The notes under the pieces were generated by a model. That model was given only the letters and a program-made list of their open reading frames with translations. It searched no databases and was not told the origin of the DNA. A program made the position numbers and the translations under genes. A stretch of 64,000 nt of DNA. It comes from Melioribacter roseus. Lineage in GTDB: Bacteria; Bacteroidota; Ignavibacteria; Ignavibacteriales; Melioribacteraceae. Of this stretch, positions 38,301-45,688 are shown one piece after another. How positions within the stretch are numbered: position 1 is the stretch's first letter; each line of letters opens with the position of its first letter. Location of the stretch: the NCBI GenBank assembly GCA_020722065.1, contig DYLK01000002.1, forward strand, positions 62,001 to 126,000, read 5' to 3'.

Positions 38301-39125
38301 TTTTATTTTAAGTGTATTCTGATATTCAAACGTGTTTTGTGTATTCCAATCCGCAGAAATATTTAGTTTATCACCAATAGTACCATTCACATTAACTTGA
38401 ACTTGCTGTTTAAAATCGGGTTCATTTTTTGTGTTTCCCAAAAGTGATGCTGTTAAACCTTCGGTTGTTTCATTAACCCAACCACCATGAATATCAACAG
38501 CACCATTAATTCGTAAACTGATTTTCGGTGGTCCGAAGATAGATAAAAATCCAGCACTTGGTAAAGGAATTGAAATATTTGTAATATCTGTAAGTAACGA
38601 ACTTAAACCATCTCCTTCAGTTTTAATTGAATATTTATAAGCTTCATTTTCAATGATTTTTCTTCTATTTGCTTGAACTATTAATTCCAAATATTCATCA
38701 AAAGTTAAAATTAGCGGTTCTTTGAAATCCTTTCCATTCAATTGTTCTCGAATGGTTACAGTATTTCCAACCGAATCAATTTCAATAATACGTTGGTAAA
38801 ATCTTTGAGATGGCTTTGCGAAAAAACTTGTTTGGTGTGGTTCGTAAATATCTGTATAAAAAGTGGTAGTCGGTTTGTATCGAAAGTAGTGAATTCTTGC
38901 AGTAGAATCTGCAAAAACAATCTTTTTGTTCCCGAGCGAGTCAGTAGCTTGAACTGTTGTTGAATCTCCAACTGGGAATAAATTAACCAATTTGGGAGAA
39001 GAATCAACTTCAAGGAATTTTTCAACAAAAAAATTCATTTCCTCTGATTTAGCAAGAAACACTAAAACAAAAGCAAAAAGAATAATTTTCTTGAAAATTG
39101 AAATATTTTTAAAAAATAGAGTAAT
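32397..39125 (-). CDS. sprA: T9SS outer-membrane translocon protein SprA (Sov)
   Basis: This is the giant translocon barrel of the type IX secretion system, at least 2221 residues. The SprA_N motif appears as IAYLDDFEGTKKTI about 850 residues in; long beta-rich stretches such as GQVTIRNDAALVPGADLRITY and a barrel-like C-terminus (GLDVHISIQ) follow. A good signal peptide (ISIFKKIILFAFVLVFLAKS) lies in frame just before the first GTG (39062), but no ATG/GTG/TTG precedes it; the frame is open back to a stop at 39140. I place the start provisionally at an ATT (39125), six bases after AAGG. porX follows after eight bases. Confidence 0.9.
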   Translation of the reverse strand: MTLFFKNISIFKKIILFAFVLVFLAKSEEMNFFVEKFLEVDSSPKLVNLFPVGDSTTVQATDSLGNKKIVFADSTARIHYFRYKPTTTFYTDIYEPHQTSFFAKPSQRFYQRIIEIDSVGNTVTIREQLNGKDFKEPLILTFDEYLELIVQANRRKIIENEAYKYSIKTEGDGLSSLLTDITNISIPLPSAGFLSIFGPPKISLRINGAVDIHGGWVNETTEGLTASLLGNTKNEPDFKQQVQVNVNGTIGDKLNISADWNTQNTFEYQNTLKIKYTGYDNEIIKSVEAGNVSLQTTSLIGGSEALFGIKAELQLGPFSLTTIASQKKGEVQEMNVKSGASSQEFNIHAWDYVENHFFLDKIYADTTEEFNFFNKYYSSTEFQPNYNQSFYKVKDVELWRKAQGAVDLSKDRQANLFIDLPQLQTSQVYPESYRDITQNATPGRNEIGNRYEQLVRGIDFIYEEYTGHVTILSTVNNNDIYGAAFRIEGPTTSPDDDILYGEFLEQIAADTSKVILLKLIKPSNLQPTGNYLEAWDLMLKNIYSLGGMEIQPGNFELDILYETPGQDPQNELNGVKLLNAFNLDNYSGEANEILKPDGKFDFFPGRTIITSRGEIIFPVLQPFGVNFPQKLPSELKYQAIYDTTQSVAQNDQEKDRFRISGKYSASLSSTFSIGFNAIENSVKVYLGNRELSEGKDYQVDYNVGQVTIRNDAALVPGADLRITYEQNDLLSLASKTLVGARAIYEFNKNVNLGFTFMNMTQESLNDKVRLGEEPISNSIMGVDFNSTFDMPFVTKMLDNVMSTSTPSSFALKGEFAYIDPDPNTRKSPIVGDGSQSIAYLDDFEGTKKTIPLGISYTVWKDAAFPDSMIYHQNREKMEIMNYKSKLLRFNRIPTDVHVNDIWPERDVAKENSQVTVMDIVFDPSKKGSYNYNEDWSETDSLNKNWGAMSYLLSSSANNLEKEKIEYLEFWAQINSAPTNAKMYIDLGLISEDVIPNNFFDTEDQNNNDRLDDGEDLGIDRLASIAEPGYDASLNKDPANDNFSLNTNAGDYSNINNTEGNSVLTDLGIIPDTEDLNRSFNLEVVNSYFRYEIPLDTNRLTNPFITGGGNKGWYQFKIPLKDYISTVGFPTFTNVEAVRVWFQDVESTVAMRITEFNFVGNQWEELKLQNQTVSDEVLSVTTVSIEENPEYYLPNGVIRERDRSQTDTEVMKNEQSLSLIVEDLPDGEYRQAVKYLPSSQKLDIFSYKQMKLFFHGDVNPTSDQLSYVDTLDGNEYNTLIYFRFGADTANYYEYSFPLIEDWQSITINLSELPPLKELRTNSDEIYRIPVAGRNNHFYGVKGNPSLTKISFFLIQIENPSGIGSVFPTSGKVWVNELRVLGADNTPGWAYTASSSLKLADFITITGNVRQQDPYFHKVTDRFGTRENRIAWGMAVDVNFLKLMPFNTEGSNLSMNYNRTENVTNPLYMPSSDISVEKVVQRTRESILTNGGTIDDADKAEDAIRKEVQSLNVSEAITFSNIKIKIPSREWYFEKTINSLSFNYNYSRSIGRNPTTLFNEMWTWKGGGNYQASFSEYFDFKFADIPLLGDVFTYFEDYKNAGFRFFPNNLSAGVTMNRKYSYSRSRNSDTEPIISTEFVSSRTAGFDWTFTQNALLNLSVKYNLTINSSLNHLLYDKNENLTNEQWIWQHIFAGEYFGKTNSYQQSFGIQTKPKLPSFWGLNRYFTISAGYNVSYSWRNDLNQELLGRSAGYSSGLNTKLTLKWKSLTEPLFPKETEKNMRSTKSNAANNQTRKRGRERNLDREMNQTAADSAKIIAEANGLIEETEEEKTSTAMKSLYLLRDIVKWTFFDYEQFSFSFNQKNSMAAGGILSSGTGFANFWGVNDPSYGPSRLFMLGFSNDIGPRAPNASLGEKFSHSNDVSISTQRPLAEGVDITIDWNVNWDVNKSYTVNTDENGDITIASPNINGATTRSFFTLPYGLLGGSVKSVHDKYDPNSSDPAGSLSNAFLTGMEALPIMSKLPFFQNIAQYIPQPNWRLTWNGIEKYGIFKDLIKRASITHGYSSSYIEGWKINPDGKNVIQTQKVNYSLAPLVGLSLTFNELWGGNLRGDFKFNMKNNYDLGISTRTITEGVANDINLQFAFQKSGFSIPLFGLNLKNDLEFSFSYTNGRSAAIIYKMDEFNEKGEPQDGTTRVTMEPRVKYVMSSRITIEIFYKRSTVEPEGASKIPPTTRNEAGLDVHISIQ

Positions 39126-39169
39126 AACTAACCTTGGTTATTAAAAAATTGTACAAATTACTCTATAAT

Positions 39170-39174
39170 CCTCC
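39170..39174 (-). promoter_or_regulatory. Strong Shine-Dalgarno GGAGG upstream of sprA with no start codon at normal spacing
   Basis: GGAGG within AATAGGAGGATT lies 45 bases before the provisional sprA start. An identical AATAGGAGGATT precedes the barrel gene at 30238. The nearest candidate is a TTG at 39156 in another frame, joined to the sprA frame if one T of the run 39111-39116 were absent. Confidence 0.5.
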
Positions 39175-39225
39175 TATTGTAGTTTATGTTGTAAAACTAT
39201 CGAAAAAGTTTTAATTATCAAATTA

Positions 39226-40125
39226 TTATTCTCCAATTAATTTGATATATTTATCAGTATTGCTTGGGTCTAATTTAAGCAAAAGTCTAAAAATATTTTT
39301 ATCTGGATAATCTGAAAGAGAATTTATTATTTCTCCAGCTTTGGTTTCAAAAAAAGTACGCAAAACAGAATTTCCCGAAACTGATAAAGATTGATTTTTG
39401 CTAATATTTTCAATCAATTTAACAATTTGTGCTTGTCCTTGCAATTTATACTTTTCTCCGCTATTCAATAAATCCAAACCATTATAATGATAATTATAGA
39501 AATCATCACGGAATTGTTGCAATTTTGTTTCCATATATTCATTCACAAATACTCTTCTGTTGTAGCTTGAACTTCTTATTTGCCAACCAGAAGCAGAATA
39601 AGCCGAATTTGAGCCTAAAACTGCTAATTCAATTGCTTTAGAAAAATATGGATTTCCGCCAAACGGCTCAAACGAATCAGCATCAACACCTATTATTAGA
39701 AGAGCATAGAAATCCAGAAAACTTGTTAGTCCATTAAAATTATAAAGATCGAAAATAAAAGGTTGATTTGGTTCGTAATCAAATTTCCATTCCTTGTCCA
39801 TCAATTTTAACATCAAAGAACTTACTGAACTTTTATAAACTGGTCTGTTACTTGTAACAACTATTTGTCCAGCATAACTAATTTCATTTCCTGCTGAAGT
39901 AATAAAAATATCGAAAGTACAATTTATCTTTTCACCTTCCCAATTTTCAGAAGTAAACTTTGTTGTATTTAGATATGCCTCGACTTCACGTTGAAAATTA
40001 ACTAATTTTTCTTTGTACTTTGTAGGAATTTGATCGGTATTAACAGAAACGCGGGCATTAAGTTCTTGTGAAAACACTAAACTTGTATTCATAATAACTA
40101 AAACAATAAAAAAATATTTTTTCAT
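39226..40125 (-). CDS. DUF4835 family secreted protein (PorD-like)
   Basis: The 299-residue protein has a signal peptide (residues 1-19, ending VFSQ) and the DUF4835 N-terminal pattern ELNARVSVNTDQI, followed by ENWEGEKINCTFDIFI and the conserved NQPFIFDLYNFNGLTSFLDFY-type segment. DUF4835 proteins are found almost only in Bacteroidota and relatives; some annotations name them PorD and list them with T9SS. The sprA-proximal position supports that link, but the function is unproven. The divergent gap to 40238 (112 bases) shows no clear promoter match. Confidence 0.85.
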   Translation of the reverse strand: MKKYFFIVLVIMNTSLVFSQELNARVSVNTDQIPTKYKEKLVNFQREVEAYLNTTKFTSENWEGEKINCTFDIFITSAGNEISYAGQIVVTSNRPVYKSSVSSLMLKLMDKEWKFDYEPNQPFIFDLYNFNGLTSFLDFYALLIIGVDADSFEPFGGNPYFSKAIELAVLGSNSAYSASGWQIRSSSYNRRVFVNEYMETKLQQFRDDFYNYHYNGLDLLNSGEKYKLQGQAQIVKLIENISKNQSLSVSGNSVLRTFFETKAGEIINSLSDYPDKNIFRLLLKLDPSNTDKYIKLIGE

Positions 40126-40237
40126 TTTTTCCTCAGAAAGAAATTTTTATTGATTTTTCGTTTTTTTTTATAAATTTCATTAGTTCTTCTTTTAATGTTT
40201 ATTTAACTATCATAATAATAAGATTTTTTTCAATAAT

Positions 40238-41071
40238 ATGAGCAATAAAATGCGGGCTAAAACACTTTTTATATTGATTTTTATAATTTCCCAGTATAAT
40301 TTTTCACAGGTAAAACCTTCTGCAAGAGAAATTTCACTTGCAAATTCAACTGTCGCAACTCCCGATAATTCTAACGCAATCTTTTACAACTCTGCTGGAA
40401 TTTCACTTCTGAAGAACTCTGAAATTTCCTTTTTTTATTCTCCATCTCCTTTTGGAATTCGTGAAATGGCGAATGGGAATTTTTCCACAAATTATGATTT
40501 TGGATATTCGCAAGTTGGTTTTGGAATTTCAACCTACGGCTACGATTTGTATCGTGAGAATTCATTTAGTATTTCAATTTCAAAGGAAATTTCAGAAGAT
40601 ATTTTTCTAGGCATTTCACCAGAAATTCGTTTCTTAAATATCAAAAATTACGGTAATTCCATCGTTTTTCTTTTGAATTTTGGTTTTTTAGCAAATATTG
40701 TAAAGAACTTAAGTTTTGGTTTCAATTTTGAAAACTTAACCAATTCCTCTTACACAAACACTGAAAATCAAGTTCCTGTAATTTATAATTTAGGTTTTGC
40801 TTACAAACCTTTTGAAGATATTTTCTTTTCTACGGCAATTGAAAAGGAATTTGATTTTCCAATTTCTGCAAGATTCGGAGTTGATTATTCACCACTTTCC
40901 TTCTTAAATTTAAGATGCGGAGCAAAAACTCAACCAAATTCATACTCGGCTGGAATTGGAATAAACTATTCACATATTCGATTAGATTATGCAATTTTTA
41001 CAAATCAATATTTATCTGAAACACATCAATTTGCAATCTCAATTGAAATTGAAAATTTGTTGAAACAATGA
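40238..41071 (+). CDS. PorV/PorQ/FadL-like outer-membrane beta-barrel protein
   Basis: The 277-residue protein has a signal peptide ending NFSQ and the N-terminal pattern AREISLANSTVAT followed by NAIFYNSAGIS, typical of the PorV/PorQ and FadL-like barrel group, then strand pairs to the C-terminus. PorV and PorQ act in T9SS by carrying substrates to the attachment complex; whether this protein does so cannot be told. Start at 40238; an ATG at 40250 is possible. It overlaps the next gene as ATGA. Confidence 0.7.
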   Translation: MSNKMRAKTLFILIFIISQYNFSQVKPSAREISLANSTVATPDNSNAIFYNSAGISLLKNSEISFFYSPSPFGIREMANGNFSTNYDFGYSQVGFGISTYGYDLYRENSFSISISKEISEDIFLGISPEIRFLNIKNYGNSIVFLLNFGFLANIVKNLSFGFNFENLTNSSYTNTENQVPVIYNLGFAYKPFEDIFFSTAIEKEFDFPISARFGVDYSPLSFLNLRCGAKTQPNSYSAGIGINYSHIRLDYAIFTNQYLSETHQFAISIEIENLLKQ

Positions 41072-43020
41072 AATATTTATCATTTTTGATAGTTTTTCTT
41101 GCCATTTCGCAAATTTTCGCACAAAATGAAGATATAATTTCAAAAGATGAATTGATAAAATATTTGGTTGAAAATTCAACAAGCGATGAAATTGACAACA
41201 CAAAATTGTACGAATATTTTGAAAATATTTATGAGAATAAAATTAATATTTCCAATGTTTCATTCGAAGAACTATCACTTTTCCCTTTTTTAACAATTCA
41301 AGACATTTCAGAAATCATAATTTCTATCAAAAATGAACAGAAAATTGTGAATTTCGATTTTCTTTATCAAACTTCGGTTTCTCCATCAAAATTGAAAATG
41401 TTAATTCCATTTTTCAGAATTGATACAAAAAAACCTACAGACGAAACGGGAGAAATTGAATTTTCTGCTCGAATGAGAAATAGAATCGTATTTCAGAATG
41501 AAAATCAAGTTGGAATTGATTCAAATTTCTTTTTGGGAAATAAACTGAAAACTTACTCCCGAATAAAGGGAAATCTAAATAGCAGTTATTTTATTAATTT
41601 GTTGGCAGAAAAAGATGTTGGCGAAAAGAATTATTTAGATTTTGTAAGTGGAAATATTAGTTATTTCGGCGATAACTTACTTCAAAAAATAATAATTGGT
41701 GATTTTTCAATCGATTTTGGTGAAGGTTTACTTATTTCATCTTCGTTTTCATCTGCAAAAAGTAGCAATGTTCTCTCGGTAAATAAAAATTCAGAAATTT
41801 TATCTCCATACTCAAGTTCTGATGAAAATTCCTTTTTTCGTGGTTTTGCCACAACATTAAATTGGAAAAACATTTCACTTTCAGGCATATTTTCATCAAA
41901 TAATTATGATGCCTCAATTGATAACAACCAATTTTCGTCAATCTCAACATCAGGTTATCACCGAACAAATAGCGAAATTGCGAAACACGATAATTTGAAA
42001 ATTATCACAAAAAGTGCTGTGCTTGAATATAAATCTGAGAATTTTTACTCCGCTGGAATATATTTTCAGCAGCAATTTTCTTCTGATTTACTAAACAAGA
42101 CAACGAGTAATTTTATAGGAAATTCAATTCAATATGCTTCAATTACAAATAAAATCATGTTTGGCAAATTGTATTATTCATCGGAAATTGCTTCAGATTT
42201 TAGCAATTTTGCACAAATTCATTCAATCAAATTTCAGATTGAGAAAAATTTGTCATTAATTTCAACATTTAGAAATTATTCTAAAGATTATTATTCACTT
42301 TTTGCTCAAGGTTTTGGAGAAAATTCCAACACTAATGATGAAATTGGATTTTATAACGGGTTTGCCTATTCATTATTTTTGGGGAAAATTGGTTTCTATT
42401 ATGATTTTTTCACTTTTCAAACTATTCCTGAAAAATCCACATTCTCTTCTTCTGGGAATGATTTTTTGATTGATTTTACTTCGAAAAGATTTAACAATCT
42501 TCATTTATATATAAAGTATAAGCGAGAAATCAAACAAATTTTAACAGAGAATGTGATTGATAATTTAAAAGAATTGGAAAATGAACAGACAGAAAAATTT
42601 CGTTTTTGGCTGAAATTTCAAAGAAAAGTAGTTCAAACGAAAACACAATTTGATTTCGTCCAATTTAGAGAATTAAATGATATTCAAACTGGATATGCGA
42701 TTTCCCAAAATTTTCAGTTAATTGTAAATGATTTTCTAAAAACCTATCTGCAATTAGCATATTTTCAAACAGAAAGTTACGAGACACGGATATATTTATA
42801 TGAGAATGAAATTGATGGGATGTTCACAAATAAATTGTTATATGGAAATGGGTTTCAATTTTATTTTCTTATAAAATATCAACCTTTAGATTTTGTAAAA
42901 TTTAATTTAAAATATTCACAATACAACAAGCCATTTGAAAAAACATTAGGAAGTGGTTTATCTGAAATTCAAAGTAATTCTGACGAAAAAATTACTTTTC
43001 AAATTGAATTAATGCTATAA
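41068..43020 (+). CDS. Secreted helix-hairpin-helix plus beta-barrel protein, function unknown
   Basis: The 650-residue protein has a signal peptide ending IFAQ. An N-terminal helical segment (INISNVSFEELSLFPFLT then QDISEIIISIKNE) resembles a ComEA-type helix-hairpin-helix. The rest is beta-rich with alternating aromatic residues, suggesting an outer-membrane barrel of 20 or more strands. Proteins of this layout occur in Bacteroidota without known function. Its translation is coupled to the PorV-like gene (ATGA). A terminator hairpin follows at once. Confidence 0.7.
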   Translation: MKYLSFLIVFLAISQIFAQNEDIISKDELIKYLVENSTSDEIDNTKLYEYFENIYENKINISNVSFEELSLFPFLTIQDISEIIISIKNEQKIVNFDFLYQTSVSPSKLKMLIPFFRIDTKKPTDETGEIEFSARMRNRIVFQNENQVGIDSNFFLGNKLKTYSRIKGNLNSSYFINLLAEKDVGEKNYLDFVSGNISYFGDNLLQKIIIGDFSIDFGEGLLISSSFSSAKSSNVLSVNKNSEILSPYSSSDENSFFRGFATTLNWKNISLSGIFSSNNYDASIDNNQFSSISTSGYHRTNSEIAKHDNLKIITKSAVLEYKSENFYSAGIYFQQQFSSDLLNKTTSNFIGNSIQYASITNKIMFGKLYYSSEIASDFSNFAQIHSIKFQIEKNLSLISTFRNYSKDYYSLFAQGFGENSNTNDEIGFYNGFAYSLFLGKIGFYYDFFTFQTIPEKSTFSSSGNDFLIDFTSKRFNNLHLYIKYKREIKQILTENVIDNLKELENEQTEKFRFWLKFQRKVVQTKTQFDFVQFRELNDIQTGYAISQNFQLIVNDFLKTYLQLAYFQTESYETRIYLYENEIDGMFTNKLLYGNGFQFYFLIKYQPLDFVKFNLKYSQYNKPFEKTLGSGLSEIQSNSDEKITFQIELML

Positions 43021-43022
43021 AA

Positions 43023-43046
43023 AAACCTCCGTAAAAACGGAGGTTT
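43023..43046. terminator. Intrinsic terminator between convergent genes
   Basis: A 10-bp stem (aaacctccgt with acggaggttt) and AAAA loop. The T run is longest on the minus strand, so it mainly serves gltA, but it lies directly after the barrel gene too. Confidence 0.85.
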
Positions 43047-43084
43047 GAGTTGAATAAATTTGAATAAAATAAATTTTTAAATAT

Positions 43085-44395
43085 TTATTTAATTCCAGCG
43101 ATTGCTTCAAGCATATCTGTTGTTAAAGATTTTGGTCTTTCCAAAGGATAACCTAAACCTCTATCCCAAATAATATTTGCAAGAATACCAAGAGATCTGC
43201 CAACGCCAAATAAAACTGTATAATAATCATATTCTTTTAATCCATAATACCATTGAATTACACCAGATTGTGCATCAACATTTGGCCATGGATTTTTTGC
43301 TTTTCCGTGTTTAAGAAGAATATCAGGAGTTACACGGTAAAGAATATCGACATATTTGAATAAAGGATAATCTGGAAGATTTTCGAGGCAAAATTCACGT
43401 TGTGCAGTATATCTTGGGTCAGTTTTACGTAAAACTGCATGTCCGTAACCTGGAATTACTTGTCCTGAGTTCAAAGTATCCCAAACAAATTTCGACATTT
43501 CTTCTTCGGTTGGAATTTTGTTTTCACCGCCCATTTTTTCCATTACACCTTGTATCCAAGCTAATACTTCTTGATTTGCTAAACCATGCAAAGGACCAGC
43601 CAACCCATCAAGCATTGCAGAAATTGCATAATAAACATCTGAAAGTGCAGATGCAACTAAATGTCCTGTATGAGCACTAACATTCCCACTTTCATGATCA
43701 GAATGCAAAATGAAATATAATCTTGCAACATCATCATAAGGAGAAGCAATTCCCATCATGTGAGCAAAATCACCGCCCAAATCTAATGTTGGATCAGATG
43801 GAATAATATTTCCACCTTTGTATTTCCATCTATAGATAAAAGCAGCAATTTCTGGGATTCTTGCCATCAGATTCATTGCATCTTCAAAAGTTGGTTTCCA
43901 ATAATCCATTTTATTCAAACCAGCATTATATTCCTTTACAAAAATGGATTCTCTTTGCATGCTAACAACTGCAGCAGAAAACATAGCCATTGGATGTGAA
44001 TCTTTTGGCATCGCTTTTAAAACATCAAAAACGTATTGTGGAACTTCTTTGCGTTTTTTGAATTCTTCAACAACTAATTTTACATCTTCTTCGGTTGGAA
44101 TTTCACCTGTTAATAATAAGTAAAAAAATCCCTCAACATAAGGCATTTTTCCACCAGGGACTTTAGGTAATTTTTCCAACGTTTCTGGAATTGTGTAACC
44201 ACGGAAACGTATTCCTTCCATCGGATCAAGATAGGAAATATCAGTAACTAAAGATTTTATACTTCTCATTCCACCGATTAATTGTTCCATTGTTACTTCG
44301 CCAACTTTGACGTTCCCATACTCTTTTAACAATCTTGTTGTACGTGGACGCCATCCAACGATTTTTTCTTCTAATTTTTCTTTTAATGTAGCCAT
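43085..44395 (-). CDS. gltA: Citrate synthase, eukaryote-like type
   Basis: The 436-residue enzyme condenses acetyl-CoA and oxaloacetate. Catalytic motifs are HSDHESGNVSAH (first His region), GYGHAVLRKTDPR (second His) and the C-terminal Asp region. The long N-terminus (GWRPRTTRLLKEYGNVKVGEV) and PLHGLANQEVLAWI follow the mitochondrial-type rather than the hexameric E. coli type. The ATG at 44395 has GAGG upstream and lies three bases after hpnE, so it ends the kinase-hpn gene string. Confidence 0.94.
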   Translation of the reverse strand: MATLKEKLEEKIVGWRPRTTRLLKEYGNVKVGEVTMEQLIGGMRSIKSLVTDISYLDPMEGIRFRGYTIPETLEKLPKVPGGKMPYVEGFFYLLLTGEIPTEEDVKLVVEEFKKRKEVPQYVFDVLKAMPKDSHPMAMFSAAVVSMQRESIFVKEYNAGLNKMDYWKPTFEDAMNLMARIPEIAAFIYRWKYKGGNIIPSDPTLDLGGDFAHMMGIASPYDDVARLYFILHSDHESGNVSAHTGHLVASALSDVYYAISAMLDGLAGPLHGLANQEVLAWIQGVMEKMGGENKIPTEEEMSKFVWDTLNSGQVIPGYGHAVLRKTDPRYTAQREFCLENLPDYPLFKYVDILYRVTPDILLKHGKAKNPWPNVDAQSGVIQWYYGLKEYDYYTVLFGVGRSLGILANIIWDRGLGYPLERPKSLTTDMLEAIAGIK

Positions 44396-44398
44396 TTA

Positions 44399-45688
44399 TT
44401 ACCTCTTTAGGTTTTGTTGTATTTTGATAATTCTTTCGCTTACAATTTTTCCACTTAATATTGCACTTTCGATTGTTTGAGGAATTTGTAGTATTGTCCA
44501 ATCGCCAGCAAAAAGAAGTCGATTGTAAGGAAAGGGAATTATTTCTTGTAAATTTATAATCAGATTTTCGGACAACATTGTAGCTTTTTTTATTTTTAAC
44601 ACATCGAAATTTACAACATTTTCCATTGAAAACGAATTACATTTTTTATTAATTTCTTGGAAAATAATTCCTATCAAGTCATTATTATTTAGATGTTGTA
44701 AGCCTTCACTATTGCTTATTACAATAGTTGCTCGCAATTTATCAATAAAAAGCCAATCAATAAATGAATCTGAAATTGCAAACATTCCATTTTTAAGCAA
44801 TATTTTCTTTAATTTGAAATTTATTGTGATAATTGAATTGCCTTTCCACTTGTTTGGAAAATTAATTTTTGGATGAAGTAATTGCTCAATTTCATTTGGC
44901 TGAATTGTCGAAATTACATAATCATAAGTAATTGTATTTCCATTATTTACTGCAATTTCCACTTTGTCGTTTTCTAAAAATGATATTCTATTGATTTTAT
45001 TTTTCAAAAATATTTCAATTCCAAACTGTTTCGATTTTTCCAAAAAAGGATGAACGAAAAGTTTTGCTAATGTAGATTTTGGAAGATAAAATCTCGAATT
45101 CCCTGAACTTGAAGAAAATATATTTTTTATTACATAATGAAGCTGGTTTTCTTCAATATTCTCAATTCCTGTGTTAAATACTGATAATAGGAGTTTCTTC
45201 CAGAAATTGTTTAAATTTTTGAATTTTGTTTCATCAAGTATCAATAATTCTGATATCGATTTTTGAGAATATTTATTCTTTTTAAGATAATTAATTTGTT
45301 CTAACAACTTTAATTTTTCAGAAAAAGTGAAGTATTTGTTTGATATTAATCCTAAAATTAAATTAATAGGAAAAATAAAATGCGGATTTTTGAAAGGAAA
45401 AACTTTATTATCTCGAATAAAATGCAACTTTTGTTCAACTAAATCTTTAATAGAAAAATTTGGTTGAACTTTTTTAAGGTACGAAAAAGTGTTGTGGTAA
45501 GCTCCAGAAATTAAATGCTGTCCAAAATCAACTTTTCCAATTTTGGCAGAATTAATTCCCATAATTCTACCGCCAAGTTGAGATTTCTTTTCGTAAATAT
45601 GAATTTTTACAGGATTTGTTGCATTTGTGCTTATTTCCATTGCGGCTGATAAAGCAGATAAACCTCCACCAATTATTGCAATTTCCAA
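44399..45688 (-). CDS. hpnE: HpnE-type FAD-dependent desaturase/reductase (squalene synthesis)
   Basis: The protein has an FAD-binding N-terminus (EIAIIGGGLSALSAAMEI), GGRIMGI, and the C-terminal FAD motif LLFAGDWTILQIPQTIESA. HpnE-type proteins reduce hydroxysqualene to squalene, the third step after HpnD and HpnC. I prefer the TTG at 45688, giving 429 residues and the family N-terminus; a TTG at 45718 lies further inside the upstream gene. It overlaps hpnCD by 16 bases. Confidence 0.88.
   Translation of the reverse strand: MEIAIIGGGLSALSAAMEISTNATNPVKIHIYEKKSQLGGRIMGINSAKIGKVDFGQHLISGAYHNTFSYLKKVQPNFSIKDLVEQKLHFIRDNKVFPFKNPHFIFPINLILGLISNKYFTFSEKLKLLEQINYLKKNKYSQKSISELLILDETKFKNLNNFWKKLLLSVFNTGIENIEENQLHYVIKNIFSSSSGNSRFYLPKSTLAKLFVHPFLEKSKQFGIEIFLKNKINRISFLENDKVEIAVNNGNTITYDYVISTIQPNEIEQLLHPKINFPNKWKGNSIITINFKLKKILLKNGMFAISDSFIDWLFIDKLRATIVISNSEGLQHLNNNDLIGIIFQEINKKCNSFSMENVVNFDVLKIKKATMLSENLIINLQEIIPFPYNRLLFAGDWTILQIPQTIESAILSGKIVSERIIKIQQNLKR

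Noticed and set aside
38742-39028. Frames on both strands at the 5' end of sprA
   Set aside because: They are other frames of sprA; the Cys/Ser-rich product of the plus frame has no recognisable domain.
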